DNA of 64,000 bases from APNM01 sp040361335 (GTDB lineage: Bacteria > Pseudomonadota > Gammaproteobacteria > Nevskiales > Salinisphaeraceae). The stretch spans positions 21,399-85,398 of the forward strand of contig NZ_APNM01000015.1 in assembly GCF_040361335.1 (NCBI RefSeq), written 5' to 3'. The notes below the pieces were generated by a model that saw only the letters and a list, made by a program, of their open reading frames with translations, did no database searches and was not told the origin of the DNA. The position numbers were made by a program, and so were the translations under genes. Positions 9,457-17,772 of this stretch are shown piece after piece; the first letter of the stretch is position 1; each line of letters opens with the position of its first letter.

Positions 9457-11073
9457 ATGCCAGTCATCGAGTCCAATGTCGACCGCAATTCCGAGCAGTT
9501 CCAGCGGAACCGCGAGGAGATGCTGGCCGAGATCCAACGCTTCCGCGACGTGGAGGCCAAGGTCCGGGCCACGGAGGAGTCCAAGCGCGACAAGTACCAC
9601 GAGCGCGGCCAGATCCTGCCGCGCGAGCGGGTCAACCTGCTGCTGGACCACGGCTCGCCGTTCCTGGAGCTGTCCACCCTGTGCGGCTACAAGCACCACG
9701 ACGACAAGGACGGCTCGCTGGCCGGCGGCAACACCATCATCGGCATCGGCTACGTGCGCGGCGTGCGCTGCCTGATCTCGGCCTCGAACAGCGCGATCAA
9801 GGGCGGCACCATGACCCCCTGGGGCGTGCAGAAGACCCTGCGCTGCCAGGACATCGCCCTGGAGAACAACCTGCCGATCGTGTCGCTGATCGAATCCGGC
9901 GGCGCCAACCTGCTGTACCAGGCGGAACTGTTCATCCCCGGCGGCAAGACCTTCGCCAACCAGGCGCGGCATTCGGCCGCGGGCCTGCCGCAGGTGACGG
10001 TGGTGCACGGTTCCTCCACCGCCGGCGGCGCCTACATGCCCGGCCTGTCCGACCACGTGGTGATGGTGCGCGGCAACGCCAAGGTGTTCCTGGCGGGGCC
10101 GCCGCTGCTCAAGGCCGCCACCGGCGAGGTCGCGACCGACGAGGAATTGGGCGGCGCCGACATGCACGGCACCCAGGCCGGCACCACCGAGTACCTGGCC
10201 GAGAACGACGTCGACGGCATCCGGCTGGCTCGCGAGATCATGGGCGAACTGGGCTGGAACGACTACTACACGCCGCCGCCGGTGCGCGACTACAAGCCGC
10301 CGCGTTACGACATCGACGACCTCTGCGGCGTGGTGCCCGCGGACTACTCCAAGCCCTACGACATCCGCGAGGTGGTGGCACGCCTGGTGGACGACTCCGA
10401 CTTCCTGGAGTTCAAGGCCGACCTGGACCAGCAGACCATCTGCGGCCGCGGCAAGATCGAGGGCTACACCGTCGGCTTCATCGGCAACAACGGCCCCATC
10501 ACCACCAAGGGCGCCAACAAGGCCGGCCAGTTCATCCAGCTCTGCTGCCAGTCCAACACGCCGATCGTGTTCCTGATGAACACCACCGGCTACATGGTGG
10601 GCACGGACTCCGAGCAGAACGGCATGGTCAAGCACGGCTCCAAGATGATCCAGGCCGTGGCCAACGCCACCGTGCCGCAGATCACCATCGTCTGCGGCGG
10701 CTCCTTCGGCGCCGGCAACTACGGCATGTGCGGCCGCGGCTTCTCGCCGCGCTTCATCTTCGCCTGGCCCAACTCCCGCACCAGCGTGATGGGCGGCGAG
10801 CAGGCCGCCAAGGTGATGGCGATCATCACCGAGGAGAAGATGGCCAAGGCCGGCCAGGACATCGACCAAAAGAACCTCGAAGCGATGCAGCAGCAGATCA
10901 TCGACCAGTTCGAGGCGGAATCCGATTCGCTGGCCGCCACCGCGCGCCTGTTCGACGACGGCCTGATCGACCCGCGCGATACCCGCCGCGTGCTCGGCTA
11001 CACGCTGTCGATCTGCCGCGAGGCGGAGGCGCGCAAGGTCACCCCGAACACCTTCGGCGTCGCCAGATTTTAA
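9457..11073 (+). CDS. atuC: Geranyl-CoA carboxylase beta subunit (carboxyltransferase)
   Basis: A 538-residue biotin-dependent acyl-CoA carboxylase carboxyltransferase. Two crotonase-fold halves are seen: GSSTAGGAYMPGLSDHVVMV in the N half and CGGSFGAGNYGMCGRGFSPR, then MGGEQAAKVMA, in the C half, the oxyanion-hole regions of the MCC/PCC family. It would transfer CO2 from carboxybiotin on AtuF to the gamma-methyl group of geranyl-CoA (or methylcrotonyl-CoA). Gene order with AtuA, AtuD, AtuE and AtuF favours geranyl-CoA carboxylase over leucine-pathway MCC; sequence alone does not prove it. ATG 9457 lies 57 bp after atuB, preceded by AGAGAGA. Confidence 0.88.
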   Translation: MPVIESNVDRNSEQFQRNREEMLAEIQRFRDVEAKVRATEESKRDKYHERGQILPRERVNLLLDHGSPFLELSTLCGYKHHDDKDGSLAGGNTIIGIGYVRGVRCLISASNSAIKGGTMTPWGVQKTLRCQDIALENNLPIVSLIESGGANLLYQAELFIPGGKTFANQARHSAAGLPQVTVVHGSSTAGGAYMPGLSDHVVMVRGNAKVFLAGPPLLKAATGEVATDEELGGADMHGTQAGTTEYLAENDVDGIRLAREIMGELGWNDYYTPPPVRDYKPPRYDIDDLCGVVPADYSKPYDIREVVARLVDDSDFLEFKADLDQQTICGRGKIEGYTVGFIGNNGPITTKGANKAGQFIQLCCQSNTPIVFLMNTTGYMVGTDSEQNGMVKHGSKMIQAVANATVPQITIVCGGSFGAGNYGMCGRGFSPRFIFAWPNSRTSVMGGEQAAKVMAIITEEKMAKAGQDIDQKNLEAMQQQIIDQFEAESDSLAATARLFDDGLIDPRDTRRVLGYTLSICREAEARKVTPNTFGVARF

Positions 11074-11078
11074 AAATC

Positions 11079-11162
11079 AACCACAGAGACACAGAGGCGT
11101 GAAAGACAACAAAGCAAAAACAAGAATTCTCTTCTCTCTGTGGCCTCTGTGCCTCTGTGGTT
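11079..11162 (+). repeat. Intergenic inverted repeat, copy 2 (atuC-atuD gap)
   Basis: The shortest copy at 84 bp. It starts AACCACAGAGACACAGAGG five bases after the atuC stop and ends CTCTGTGCCTCTGTGGTT thirty bases before the atuD ATG. The arms are complementary over most of their length, so the transcript could fold into one long hairpin in the operon mRNA. Confidence 0.85.
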
Positions 11163-11191
11163 CATTCTTTGTCAGCGCAGGGCACTGAAAG

Positions 11192-12352
11192 ATGCAAATC
11201 ACGCACGAACACCAGCAGATCTTCGACACCACCAAGCGGTTCGTCGAGGAGAACATCAATCCCCACGTCGAGGAGTGGGAGCGCGAGGGCGTCTGGCCCG
11301 CGCACGAGATTCTCAAGGGCATGGGCGACCTGGGTCTGCTCGGCATCGCCAAGCCCGAGGAAGTCGGCGGCCTGGGGCTGGACTATTCCTATCAGGTCCT
11401 GTTCTCCGAGGCGTTGGGGCATTGCACCTGCGGCGGCATCCCGATGGCGATCGGGGTGCAGACCGATATGGCGACCCCGGCGCTTGCCCGCGTGGGCTCC
11501 GACTATCTCAAGGAGAACTTCCTGACTCCGGCCGTGACCGGCGAGCAGGTGGCCGCGATCGCGGTTTCCGAGCCGGGCGCCGGCTCGGACGTGGCCGGGA
11601 TCAAGACCGTCGCCAAGCGCGACGGTGACGACTATGTGATCTCCGGCCAGAAGATGTGGATCACCAACGGCACCCAGGCGGACTGGGCCTGCATGCTGGT
11701 GAACACGGGCGAGGGCGGCGACAACCGCCACGGCAACAAGTCCCTGATCGTGGTGCCGCTGGACGCCAAGGGCGTCGATCGCACCACCAAGCTGGACAAG
11801 CTGGGCCAGCGCAGCTCCGACACCGCCATCATCTTCCTGGACGAGGTCCGGGTGCCGGCGCGCAACCTGATCGGCGAGGAGGGTCGCGGCTTCGTCTACC
11901 AGATGCAGCAGTTCCAGGAGGAGCGGCTGTTCCTGTCCGCCAGCATCCTCGCGGCCATGGACCGCTGCATCGAGGAGACTGCCGAGTACGCGCGCCAGCG
12001 CAAGGCCTTCGGCGGCACCATCCTCGACCACCAGTACATCCACTACCGGCTGGCCGAGCTGGCCTCCGACGTGGAGGCGGTGCGGGCGCTGACCTATCGC
12101 GCCACCGAGGCCCTGATCCAGGGCGAGGACGTGACCCTGCTGGCCTCGATGGCCAAGCTCAAGAGCGGCCGCGTGGCCCGCGAGGTCGCCGACACCTGTC
12201 TGCAGTTCTGGGGCGGCCAGGGCTACATGTGGGACAACCAAGTCTCGCAGTTCTACCGCGACCTGCGCCTGCACTCCATCGGCGGCGGCGCCGACGAGGT
12301 GATGCTCTCGATCATCAGCAAGCGCATGGGCAACGCGCCCGCCAAGAAATGA
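11192..12352 (+). CDS. atuD: Citronellyl-CoA dehydrogenase-like acyl-CoA dehydrogenase
   Basis: A 386-residue FAD acyl-CoA dehydrogenase. AIAVSEPGAGSDVAGIKT and KMWITNG are the family's FAD/substrate motifs; RQRKAFGG is the arginine motif. The C-terminal loop reads SIGGGADEV, with Gly where medium-chain enzymes carry the catalytic Glu; Glu244 in QEERLFL aligns with the isovaleryl-CoA dehydrogenase base, as expected for enzymes of branched acyl-CoAs. In Pseudomonas AtuD converts citronellyl-CoA to cis-geranyl-CoA; electrons would go to the EtfAB encoded upstream. Repeat copies lie on both sides of the gene. Confidence 0.9.
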   Translation: MQITHEHQQIFDTTKRFVEENINPHVEEWEREGVWPAHEILKGMGDLGLLGIAKPEEVGGLGLDYSYQVLFSEALGHCTCGGIPMAIGVQTDMATPALARVGSDYLKENFLTPAVTGEQVAAIAVSEPGAGSDVAGIKTVAKRDGDDYVISGQKMWITNGTQADWACMLVNTGEGGDNRHGNKSLIVVPLDAKGVDRTTKLDKLGQRSSDTAIIFLDEVRVPARNLIGEEGRGFVYQMQQFQEERLFLSASILAAMDRCIEETAEYARQRKAFGGTILDHQYIHYRLAELASDVEAVRALTYRATEALIQGEDVTLLASMAKLKSGRVAREVADTCLQFWGGQGYMWDNQVSQFYRDLRLHSIGGGADEVMLSIISKRMGNAPAKK

Positions 12353-12355
12353 CTT

Positions 12356-12667
12356 TAACCACAGAGGCACAGAGACACGGAGAATGTGAATTTGTGAATG
12401 AGCCACCGGCTAAAGCCGGTGGCTTCGGGTTACGGCTCAAAGCCGGATCGGTCGGCCGTAGGGCCGACCCTGAGTTCCCTCTCCCCGCCGGGGAGAGGGT
12501 TAGGGTGAGGGGGCCACAAAACAGCGCGGCCGGCCGCGCCACCCACTCTTCCCAACCTTCTCCCCCAAGGGGGAGAAGGCGAAAAATCGGCCGCCTGAAG
12601 GCGAGGGATTTGCGGATCCCCAATCACGGACTTCAAAAGGCTCCGTGCCCCTGTGTCTCTGTGGTTA
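12356..12667 (+). repeat. Intergenic mosaic repeat, copy 3 (atuD-atuE gap)
   Basis: The outer ends are TAACCACAGAGGCACAGAG and CTGTGTCTCTGTGGTTA. They enclose a second repeat module (12402-12632). The element fills nearly the whole 339-bp gap between atuD and atuE, so that gap holds no gene. Confidence 0.85.
12402..12632 (+). repeat. Inner repeat module, copy 1
   Basis: The module begins GCCACCGGCTAAAGCCGGTGGC (a stem-loop), continues with GCTCAAAGCCGGATCGGTCGG and a CTCTCCCCGCCGGGGAGAG hairpin, then a strong hairpin (12556-12566 paired with 12569-12579), and ends near AATCACGGACT. A near-identical copy lies at 15762-15990 and a diverged inverted copy at 24241-24442. Confidence 0.82.
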
Positions 12668-12691
12668 GTGCTTTTTTCGAGGATTGAATCT

Positions 12692-13504
12692 ATGAGTCTG
12701 CCCGAGACGGAAACGCTGAAGCTGGAACGGGACGGCGGCGTGCTGCACGTCACGCTGAACCGGCCCAAGGCCCGCAACGCCATGAGCGAGGCGATGCTGG
12801 CCGATCTCACCGCGGTGGCTCGCACCGCCAACGAGGACGACGGCATCCGCGCGCTGGTGCTGCGCGGCGCCGAGGGCAACTTCTGCGCCGGCGGCGACAT
12901 CAAGGACATGGCGCGCGTGCGTCAGGTCCAGGGCGAGGCGGACGGCGACGCTAAGGTCGCCGCCTACAACCGCCAGTTCGGCACCATGCTGACCGCCTTC
13001 AACGCCACCCACGCGGCGGTGGTGGCGGTGATCGAGGGCGCGGTGCTCGGCGGCGGCTTCGGCCTGGCCTGCATCTCCGACGTCGCCATCGCCCGCCGCG
13101 ACGCCAAGTTCGGCCTGCCGGAGACCGGCCTGGGCCTGCCGCCGGCGCAGATCGCGCCGTTCGTGGTCGCCCGCATCGGGCTCACCGAGGCCCGCCGGCT
13201 CGGCGTCTGCGGGGCCCGCTTCGACGGCGACGAGGCGCGCCGCCTGGGCCTGGTGCACTTCAGCGAACCCGACGAGGATGCCCTGGACGCCCGCCTGGCC
13301 GAGGTCCTGAAGCAGATCCGGCGCTGCGCCCCCAACGCCAACGCCGTGACCAAGGAACTGATGCTGCGCGTCGGCCACGAGGACATGCAGACCCTGCTCG
13401 ACGACGCCGCCTACGCCTTCGCCCGCTCCATCCGCAGCGAGGAGGGCGCCGAGGGCACCGCGGCGTTCATCGAGAAACGCCTGCCCAAGTGGGCGGAGAC
13501 CTGA
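12692..13504 (+). CDS. atuE: Isohexenylglutaconyl-CoA hydratase-like crotonase
   Basis: A 270-residue enoyl-CoA hydratase/isomerase-family enzyme. LRGAEGNFCAGGDIKDM and AVIEGAVLGGGFGLA are the two oxyanion-hole blocks; FGLPETGLGLPPAQIAPFV carries the region of the second catalytic acid. In the atu pathway AtuE hydrates isohexenylglutaconyl-CoA, the product of geranyl-CoA carboxylation. ATG 12692 lies 25 bp after repeat copy 3; an earlier in-frame GTG would encode only repeat sequence. The final base of its TGA is also the first base of repeat copy 4. Confidence 0.88.
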   Translation: MSLPETETLKLERDGGVLHVTLNRPKARNAMSEAMLADLTAVARTANEDDGIRALVLRGAEGNFCAGGDIKDMARVRQVQGEADGDAKVAAYNRQFGTMLTAFNATHAAVVAVIEGAVLGGGFGLACISDVAIARRDAKFGLPETGLGLPPAQIAPFVVARIGLTEARRLGVCGARFDGDEARRLGLVHFSEPDEDALDARLAEVLKQIRRCAPNANAVTKELMLRVGHEDMQTLLDDAAYAFARSIRSEEGAEGTAAFIEKRLPKWAET

Positions 13505-13630
13505 ACCACAGAGTCACAGAGAACACAGAGAGCTGAAAACAAGTACATCCGCGGGGCGCATCGAAGGCGGCAAGGTCGGAAACAGGTTTTTACATGCCCT
13601 CGCTCGGTGCCCTCTGTGCCTCTGTGGTTA
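13504..13630 (+). repeat. Intergenic inverted repeat, copy 4 (atuE-atuF gap)
   Basis: The left end AACCACAGAGTCACAGAG shares its first A with the atuE TGA stop. The right end is CTCTGTGCCTCTGTGGTTA, 37 bp before the atuF ATG. The interior differs from the other copies and has no coding signal. Confidence 0.85.
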
Positions 13631-13666
13631 GTTTTTTCTTCTTCTTCCTGGAAAGGAATAGAACGA

Positions 13667-15691
13667 ATGGTCGGAAAGATTAGCAAGGTACTGGTTGCCA
13701 ACCGCGGCGAGATTGCGGTGCGTGTCCTGCAGGGCGCGGCGCGCCTGGGCTACGACACGGTCGCGGTCTACAGCGACGCCGACGCCAGCGCCCGGCACGT
13801 GCGGGTGGCGGATGAGGCCGTGCGCATCGGGCCGCCGCCAGTGGGCGAGTCCTACCTGGACATCGACGCCATCATCGGGGCCGCCAAGGCCACCGGTGCC
13901 GACGCCATCCACCCCGGCTACGGTTTCCTGGCCGAGAACGCCGATTTCGCGCGGGCCGTGGAGAAGGCGGGCCTGGTCTTCGTCGGGCCGAGCCCCGAGG
14001 CCATCGACCTGATGGGCAACAAGCGCGCCGCCAAGGCGCGCATGGAGGACGCGGGCGTCCCCTGCATCCCCGGCTACCGCTCGGCCGAGGGCTCGGAGGA
14101 GGACGCCGCGACCCTGGCCGCCAAGGCCGAGGAGATCGGCCTGCCGGTGATGATCAAGGCGGCGGCCGGCGGCGGCGGCCGCGGCATGCGCCTGGTGGAG
14201 AACGCCAAGGACCTGGAGGAGGGCATCAAGTCCGCCCGCTCCGAAGCCAAGACCGCGTTCGGCAACGACGAGATCATCCTGGAGAAGGCGGTCACCGGGG
14301 CCCGCCACGTCGAGATCCAGGTGATGGCGGACAGTCACGGCAACGTCATCCACCTGGGCGAGCGCGACTGCTCGATCCAGCGCCGCCACCAGAAGATCGT
14401 CGAGGAAAGCCCCTGCCCGGTGGCGGACGAGGCCCTGCGCGCCGCCATGGGCGACGCCGCGGTCAAGGCCGCGGCGGCGATCAACTACCGCGGCGCCGGC
14501 ACGGTCGAGTTCCTGCTCGACGCCGACCACAACTTCTACTTCCTGGAGATGAACACCCGGCTCCAGGTGGAACACCCGGTGACCGAGCTGGTCACCGGCG
14601 TCGACCTGGTGGAATGGCAGCTTCGCGTGGCCAACGGCGAGCGCCTGACGCTGACCCAGGACGACATCACGCTCACCGGCAGCGCCATCGAGGTGCGGCT
14701 GTGCGCCGAGTCACCGGCCGACAACTTCCTGCCGCAGACCGGGCCGATCCTGGCCTGGCGGGTGCCGGCGGGCGAGGGCGTGCGCGTCGACCACGGCGTG
14801 GTGTCCGGCGGCGAGGTCAGCCCCTACTACGATTCCATGCAGGCCAAGGTCATCGCCCACGGCCCGGACCGCGAGACCGCGCGTCGCCGTCTGTTGCAGG
14901 CGCTGGACGAGTGCATCTTCTTCGGCATGCCGTCCAACCGCGACTTCCTGCGGGTGACGGTGGCCCACGAGGCCTTCGCCAGCGGCGAGTTCGATACCGG
15001 CTTCGTGCCTACCTATTACCCCGATCCCGCCGCGGCGCTGCCGACAGCGGATTCGCGCCACCACTGCCTGGCCGCGGCGCTGTTCTTCCACGGCGACGCC
15101 GAGGCCCTGCGCCGTGACGCCTACATCGACCAGGAGCTGGTCGCCTGGCAGAGCGCCAATCCGACCCCGACGCCGGTGGTGCTGCGCGTGGGCCAGGCGG
15201 GCGACAAGATCCGGTTGCTGGTGCACGCCGAGGGCGGCAATCGTTACCGCGTCCAGCTCGAGGAGGGCGACGACCGCGCCGAACACATGCTCGAGGTCGT
15301 GCCGGACGGCGAGTACGGCCTGCGCTTCGCCTGCGACGGTCAGGGCGGGCAGGCCCGCTGCGTGCGCGAGGGCGACACCCTGTGGCTGGACGCCTACGGT
15401 GCCACGACTTCGTACGCCGACGTCACCCTCGCCGCGGCCGAGACCCGGGGCGAGGCCGGCGGCTCCGGCCAGATCACCGCCAACAGCGACGGCAAGATCA
15501 TCGAGGTCCGCGTCAAGGAAGGCGAGGCCGTCGAGAAGGGCCAGACCATCCTGGTCCTGGAGGCGATGAAGATGGAGTTCCAGGTGGCCTCGGACGTCGA
15601 CGGCACCGTCGAATCCGTGAACGTGGCCGCCGGCGACCAGGTCGCGGGCCGGCAATTGCTGGTCGCGATCACGCCTGCCGAAGAGGAATGA
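13667..15691 (+). CDS. atuF: Geranyl-CoA carboxylase alpha subunit (biotin carboxylase + BCCP)
   Basis: A 674-residue biotin-containing subunit. Residues about 1-450 are an ATP-grasp biotin carboxylase: KVLVANRGEIAVRV start, IHPGYGFLAENADFA, KAAAGGGGRGM (ATP-binding Gly-rich loop), ERDCSIQRRHQK and EMNTRLQVEHPVTE. The C-terminal domain has the biotinyl-lysine motif EAMKM (Lys635). With AtuC it forms the acyl-CoA carboxylase. The size matches alpha subunits of MCC and geranyl-CoA carboxylase. ATG 13667 gives the conserved start; an upstream in-frame ATG at 13592-13607 would read through the repeat. The stop codon abuts repeat copy 5. Confidence 0.9.
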   Translation: MVGKISKVLVANRGEIAVRVLQGAARLGYDTVAVYSDADASARHVRVADEAVRIGPPPVGESYLDIDAIIGAAKATGADAIHPGYGFLAENADFARAVEKAGLVFVGPSPEAIDLMGNKRAAKARMEDAGVPCIPGYRSAEGSEEDAATLAAKAEEIGLPVMIKAAAGGGGRGMRLVENAKDLEEGIKSARSEAKTAFGNDEIILEKAVTGARHVEIQVMADSHGNVIHLGERDCSIQRRHQKIVEESPCPVADEALRAAMGDAAVKAAAAINYRGAGTVEFLLDADHNFYFLEMNTRLQVEHPVTELVTGVDLVEWQLRVANGERLTLTQDDITLTGSAIEVRLCAESPADNFLPQTGPILAWRVPAGEGVRVDHGVVSGGEVSPYYDSMQAKVIAHGPDRETARRRLLQALDECIFFGMPSNRDFLRVTVAHEAFASGEFDTGFVPTYYPDPAAALPTADSRHHCLAAALFFHGDAEALRRDAYIDQELVAWQSANPTPTPVVLRVGQAGDKIRLLVHAEGGNRYRVQLEEGDDRAEHMLEVVPDGEYGLRFACDGQGGQARCVREGDTLWLDAYGATTSYADVTLAAAETRGEAGGSGQITANSDGKIIEVRVKEGEAVEKGQTILVLEAMKMEFQVASDVDGTVESVNVAAGDQVAGRQLLVAITPAEEE

Positions 15692-16067
15692 ACCACAGAG
15701 GCACAGGGGCACAGCGAAAGACATTTTTTATAACCACGAAGAGCACGAAAAAACTGAATGCGCCACCGGCTAAGGCCGGTGGCTTCGGGTTACGACTCAA
15801 AGCCGGATCGGTCGGCCCCACCGCCGACCCTCAGTCCCCTATCCCCGTCGGGGAGAAGGCTAGGCTTAGGGGGTCATGAAACGGCGCGGCCGACCACACC
15901 ACCGCCTCATCCCAACCTTCCCCCCAGGGGGGAGAAGGCGAAAGATTGGCCCCCTGAAGGCGGGGATTTGCGGACCCCCAATCACGGACTAAAAAAAGAT
16001 CAAAAACAACACTTCATGCCCCGTGGTTATTGACTTCTCAACTCTGTGCCTCTGTGTCTCTGTGGTT
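15691..16067 (+). repeat. Intergenic mosaic repeat, copy 5 (after atuF)
   Basis: It begins AACCACAGAGGCACAG exactly at the last base of the atuF TGA and ends CTCTGTGTCTCTGTGGTT. Inside are a TAACCACGAAGAGCACGAA segment (about 15731) and the inner module at 15762-15990. The 489-bp gap between atuF and the Sel1 gene is mostly this element; I see nothing else in it. Confidence 0.85.
15762..15990 (+). repeat. Inner repeat module, copy 2
   Basis: Almost the same as 12402-12632: GCCACCGGCTAAGGCCGGTGGC stem-loop, shared middle, CCTTCCCCCC/GGGGGGAGAAGG hairpin, and AATCACGGACT end. Both copies sit at the same relative place within outer repeats, so the composite unit was copied as a whole or both parts share a target. 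Confidence 0.82.
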
Positions 16068-16180
16068 GGCTTTTAAAATTCCGCTGATTAGCGAGCCGGC
16101 GCGGGCACCGCCGGCATGGCCGGACGCTCTCGGGCCGGTACGCCGCGCCACCTTCGGTCACAAGCGCTTTCGTGCCGGGA

Positions 16181-17644
16181 TCATTCGAGTACGCGGTACA
16201 CCCGGGGATCGGCGGGTCGGCCGCCCGCCAGATAGCGGTTCAGGTTTTCCCGGTAAGTCCGCTCGCTGTGCTCGGCCATCCGTTCGGCGAGGCCGCCGGG
16301 CAGGGCCGGCGGTCCGTTGCGCGTCGGCGTGATCCGGAATTGCCGCTGCGACGCCTTCTCCGCCTGCTTGATGGCCTTCAGTTCCCGGTGGACGATCGCG
16401 TCCGCGGTCGAATGGGTGGTGGCGAACCAGCTCCGCAGCGTGTGGATATAGATATCGTCGATATCGCCGATACGGCCGGCGTTCTCGGCCGCGACGATCA
16501 CCCGCGCCGCCTGCTGCCGGTCGCGCAGTTGCTCGACCGCGAGATGGATCGCCCGCCGGAAATCCGCCTCCTCCAGGGCGGCGGTGACGGCGGCCACCTT
16601 GGCCTGGTAGGCCGCCACCGCCTCGCGGTGGGCCTGTAGTTCCGACTTGTGCCGGTCGAGCGCGGCGAGATACTCGCAGGCGCTCGCGTTGTCCATGTCG
16701 CAGGCCCGTGCGGTCCAGTCCCGGCCGTCCAGATGGCGGCCCTGTTTCGCTAACGCGACCGCCATGCCGTAGCAGCCCGAGGCGTCGCCGCCCTGACAGC
16801 CTTCGCGGTAGCGCGTCTTCGCCGCTTCCACGTCGCCCATCTCCAGATGCGCGAAGCCGGTCCAGGTGCAGCCGGCCGCGAGACCCTTGTCGCACGCCTG
16901 CCGATACAGGGACAGAATCTTGTCGCCGGCGGCCTCGATGCCCTGGCTGCGATGGAGCATGGTTGCGGCGTTCAGGCAACCGGCGGCCTCGCCCATGATG
17001 CAAGACCGTTCGAAATAGATCGCGGCCGACGGGATGTCGGCGGAAATCCCCAATTCGCCGCTGACCAGCCAGCCGGCGATATAGCACGCCTCGGCGGCGG
17101 CGGGACGGCGTATCCCGCATCCCCGGTCCGCGAAATTGAAGGCCATGCGGCCGTCCGCCTGGAAGCCGAACCGGCCCAGGGCGTAGATGTTCGCGCCATA
17201 ACCGCAGGCCGCCGGATCCTTGATCTTGCAGCCGTGCATCATGAGGTCGTGACCGGCGTCGCGGTCGTGCGGCACGCCCTGTCCCTGGAAGGCGATGAAG
17301 GCGGCAATGTAGCAGCCGCTGTCCGTGGAATTCCGCTTGCAGGCTTCGACCGCATAGGGATAGGCCTTGCCGTCGTCGCGGGGCACGCCCCTGTCGCCGT
17401 TGAACAGGATCCGGGCGACCCCGGCGCAACCATCCCCGTCGCCGAGACGGCAGGCGCGGTCGTAATATTGCATCGCTTGCGGGCCGTTCTGCGGTACCCC
17501 GTCGCCGTATTCCAGCCGGAGCCCGTGCGCGCGGCAGGCCTCGGCGTCTCCCTGTTCGCATGCCGCCGGCGATGCCCCGTGTGCCTGTGGGGATAGCGAC
17601 GCCGCGCATAGCGCAACGCCGAAAACCGCCATCATCCGTTTCAT
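16181..17644 (-). CDS. Secreted Sel1-like repeat protein
   Basis: A 487-residue protein with a signal peptide (MKRMMAVFGVALCAASLSP, cleavage near QAHG-A). Residues about 25-370 hold roughly ten tandem Sel1/TPR-like units of 35-40 residues of the kind YxxACxxGDxxGC, with a Cys at the end of most units, suggesting disulfide-linked helical hairpins in the periplasm. The C-terminal 120 residues are a charged, non-repeat region. ATG 17644 is preferred over an earlier in-frame ATG at 17779 because it opens the signal peptide. Divergent from recQ. Sel1 proteins are usually protein-protein scaffolds; the partner is unknown. Confidence 0.85.
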   Translation of the reverse strand: MKRMMAVFGVALCAASLSPQAHGASPAACEQGDAEACRAHGLRLEYGDGVPQNGPQAMQYYDRACRLGDGDGCAGVARILFNGDRGVPRDDGKAYPYAVEACKRNSTDSGCYIAAFIAFQGQGVPHDRDAGHDLMMHGCKIKDPAACGYGANIYALGRFGFQADGRMAFNFADRGCGIRRPAAAEACYIAGWLVSGELGISADIPSAAIYFERSCIMGEAAGCLNAATMLHRSQGIEAAGDKILSLYRQACDKGLAAGCTWTGFAHLEMGDVEAAKTRYREGCQGGDASGCYGMAVALAKQGRHLDGRDWTARACDMDNASACEYLAALDRHKSELQAHREAVAAYQAKVAAVTAALEEADFRRAIHLAVEQLRDRQQAARVIVAAENAGRIGDIDDIYIHTLRSWFATTHSTADAIVHRELKAIKQAEKASQRQFRITPTRNGPPALPGGLAERMAEHSERTYRENLNRYLAGGRPADPRVYRVLE

Positions 17645-17772
17645 CCGTCCGCCCTTGCCGATCCAACTCGCCGTTTCAGAATAATCGTGTGTCACGGGAG
17701 CGAAACCCCGGAAATGGGGGGTATGGCGCGGTCCGGTTAGCGGGCGTCCGCGGGTGCCGGTACCATGGCGGG

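Noticed and set aside
9457..15691. Reading the carboxylase genes as a leucine/isovalerate (liu, MCC) cluster
   Set aside because: AtuA is present and the order SDR, carboxyltransferase, dehydrogenase, hydratase, biotin subunit matches atuBCDEF; no HMG-CoA lyase gene is present. The MCC reading is still possible at substrate level.
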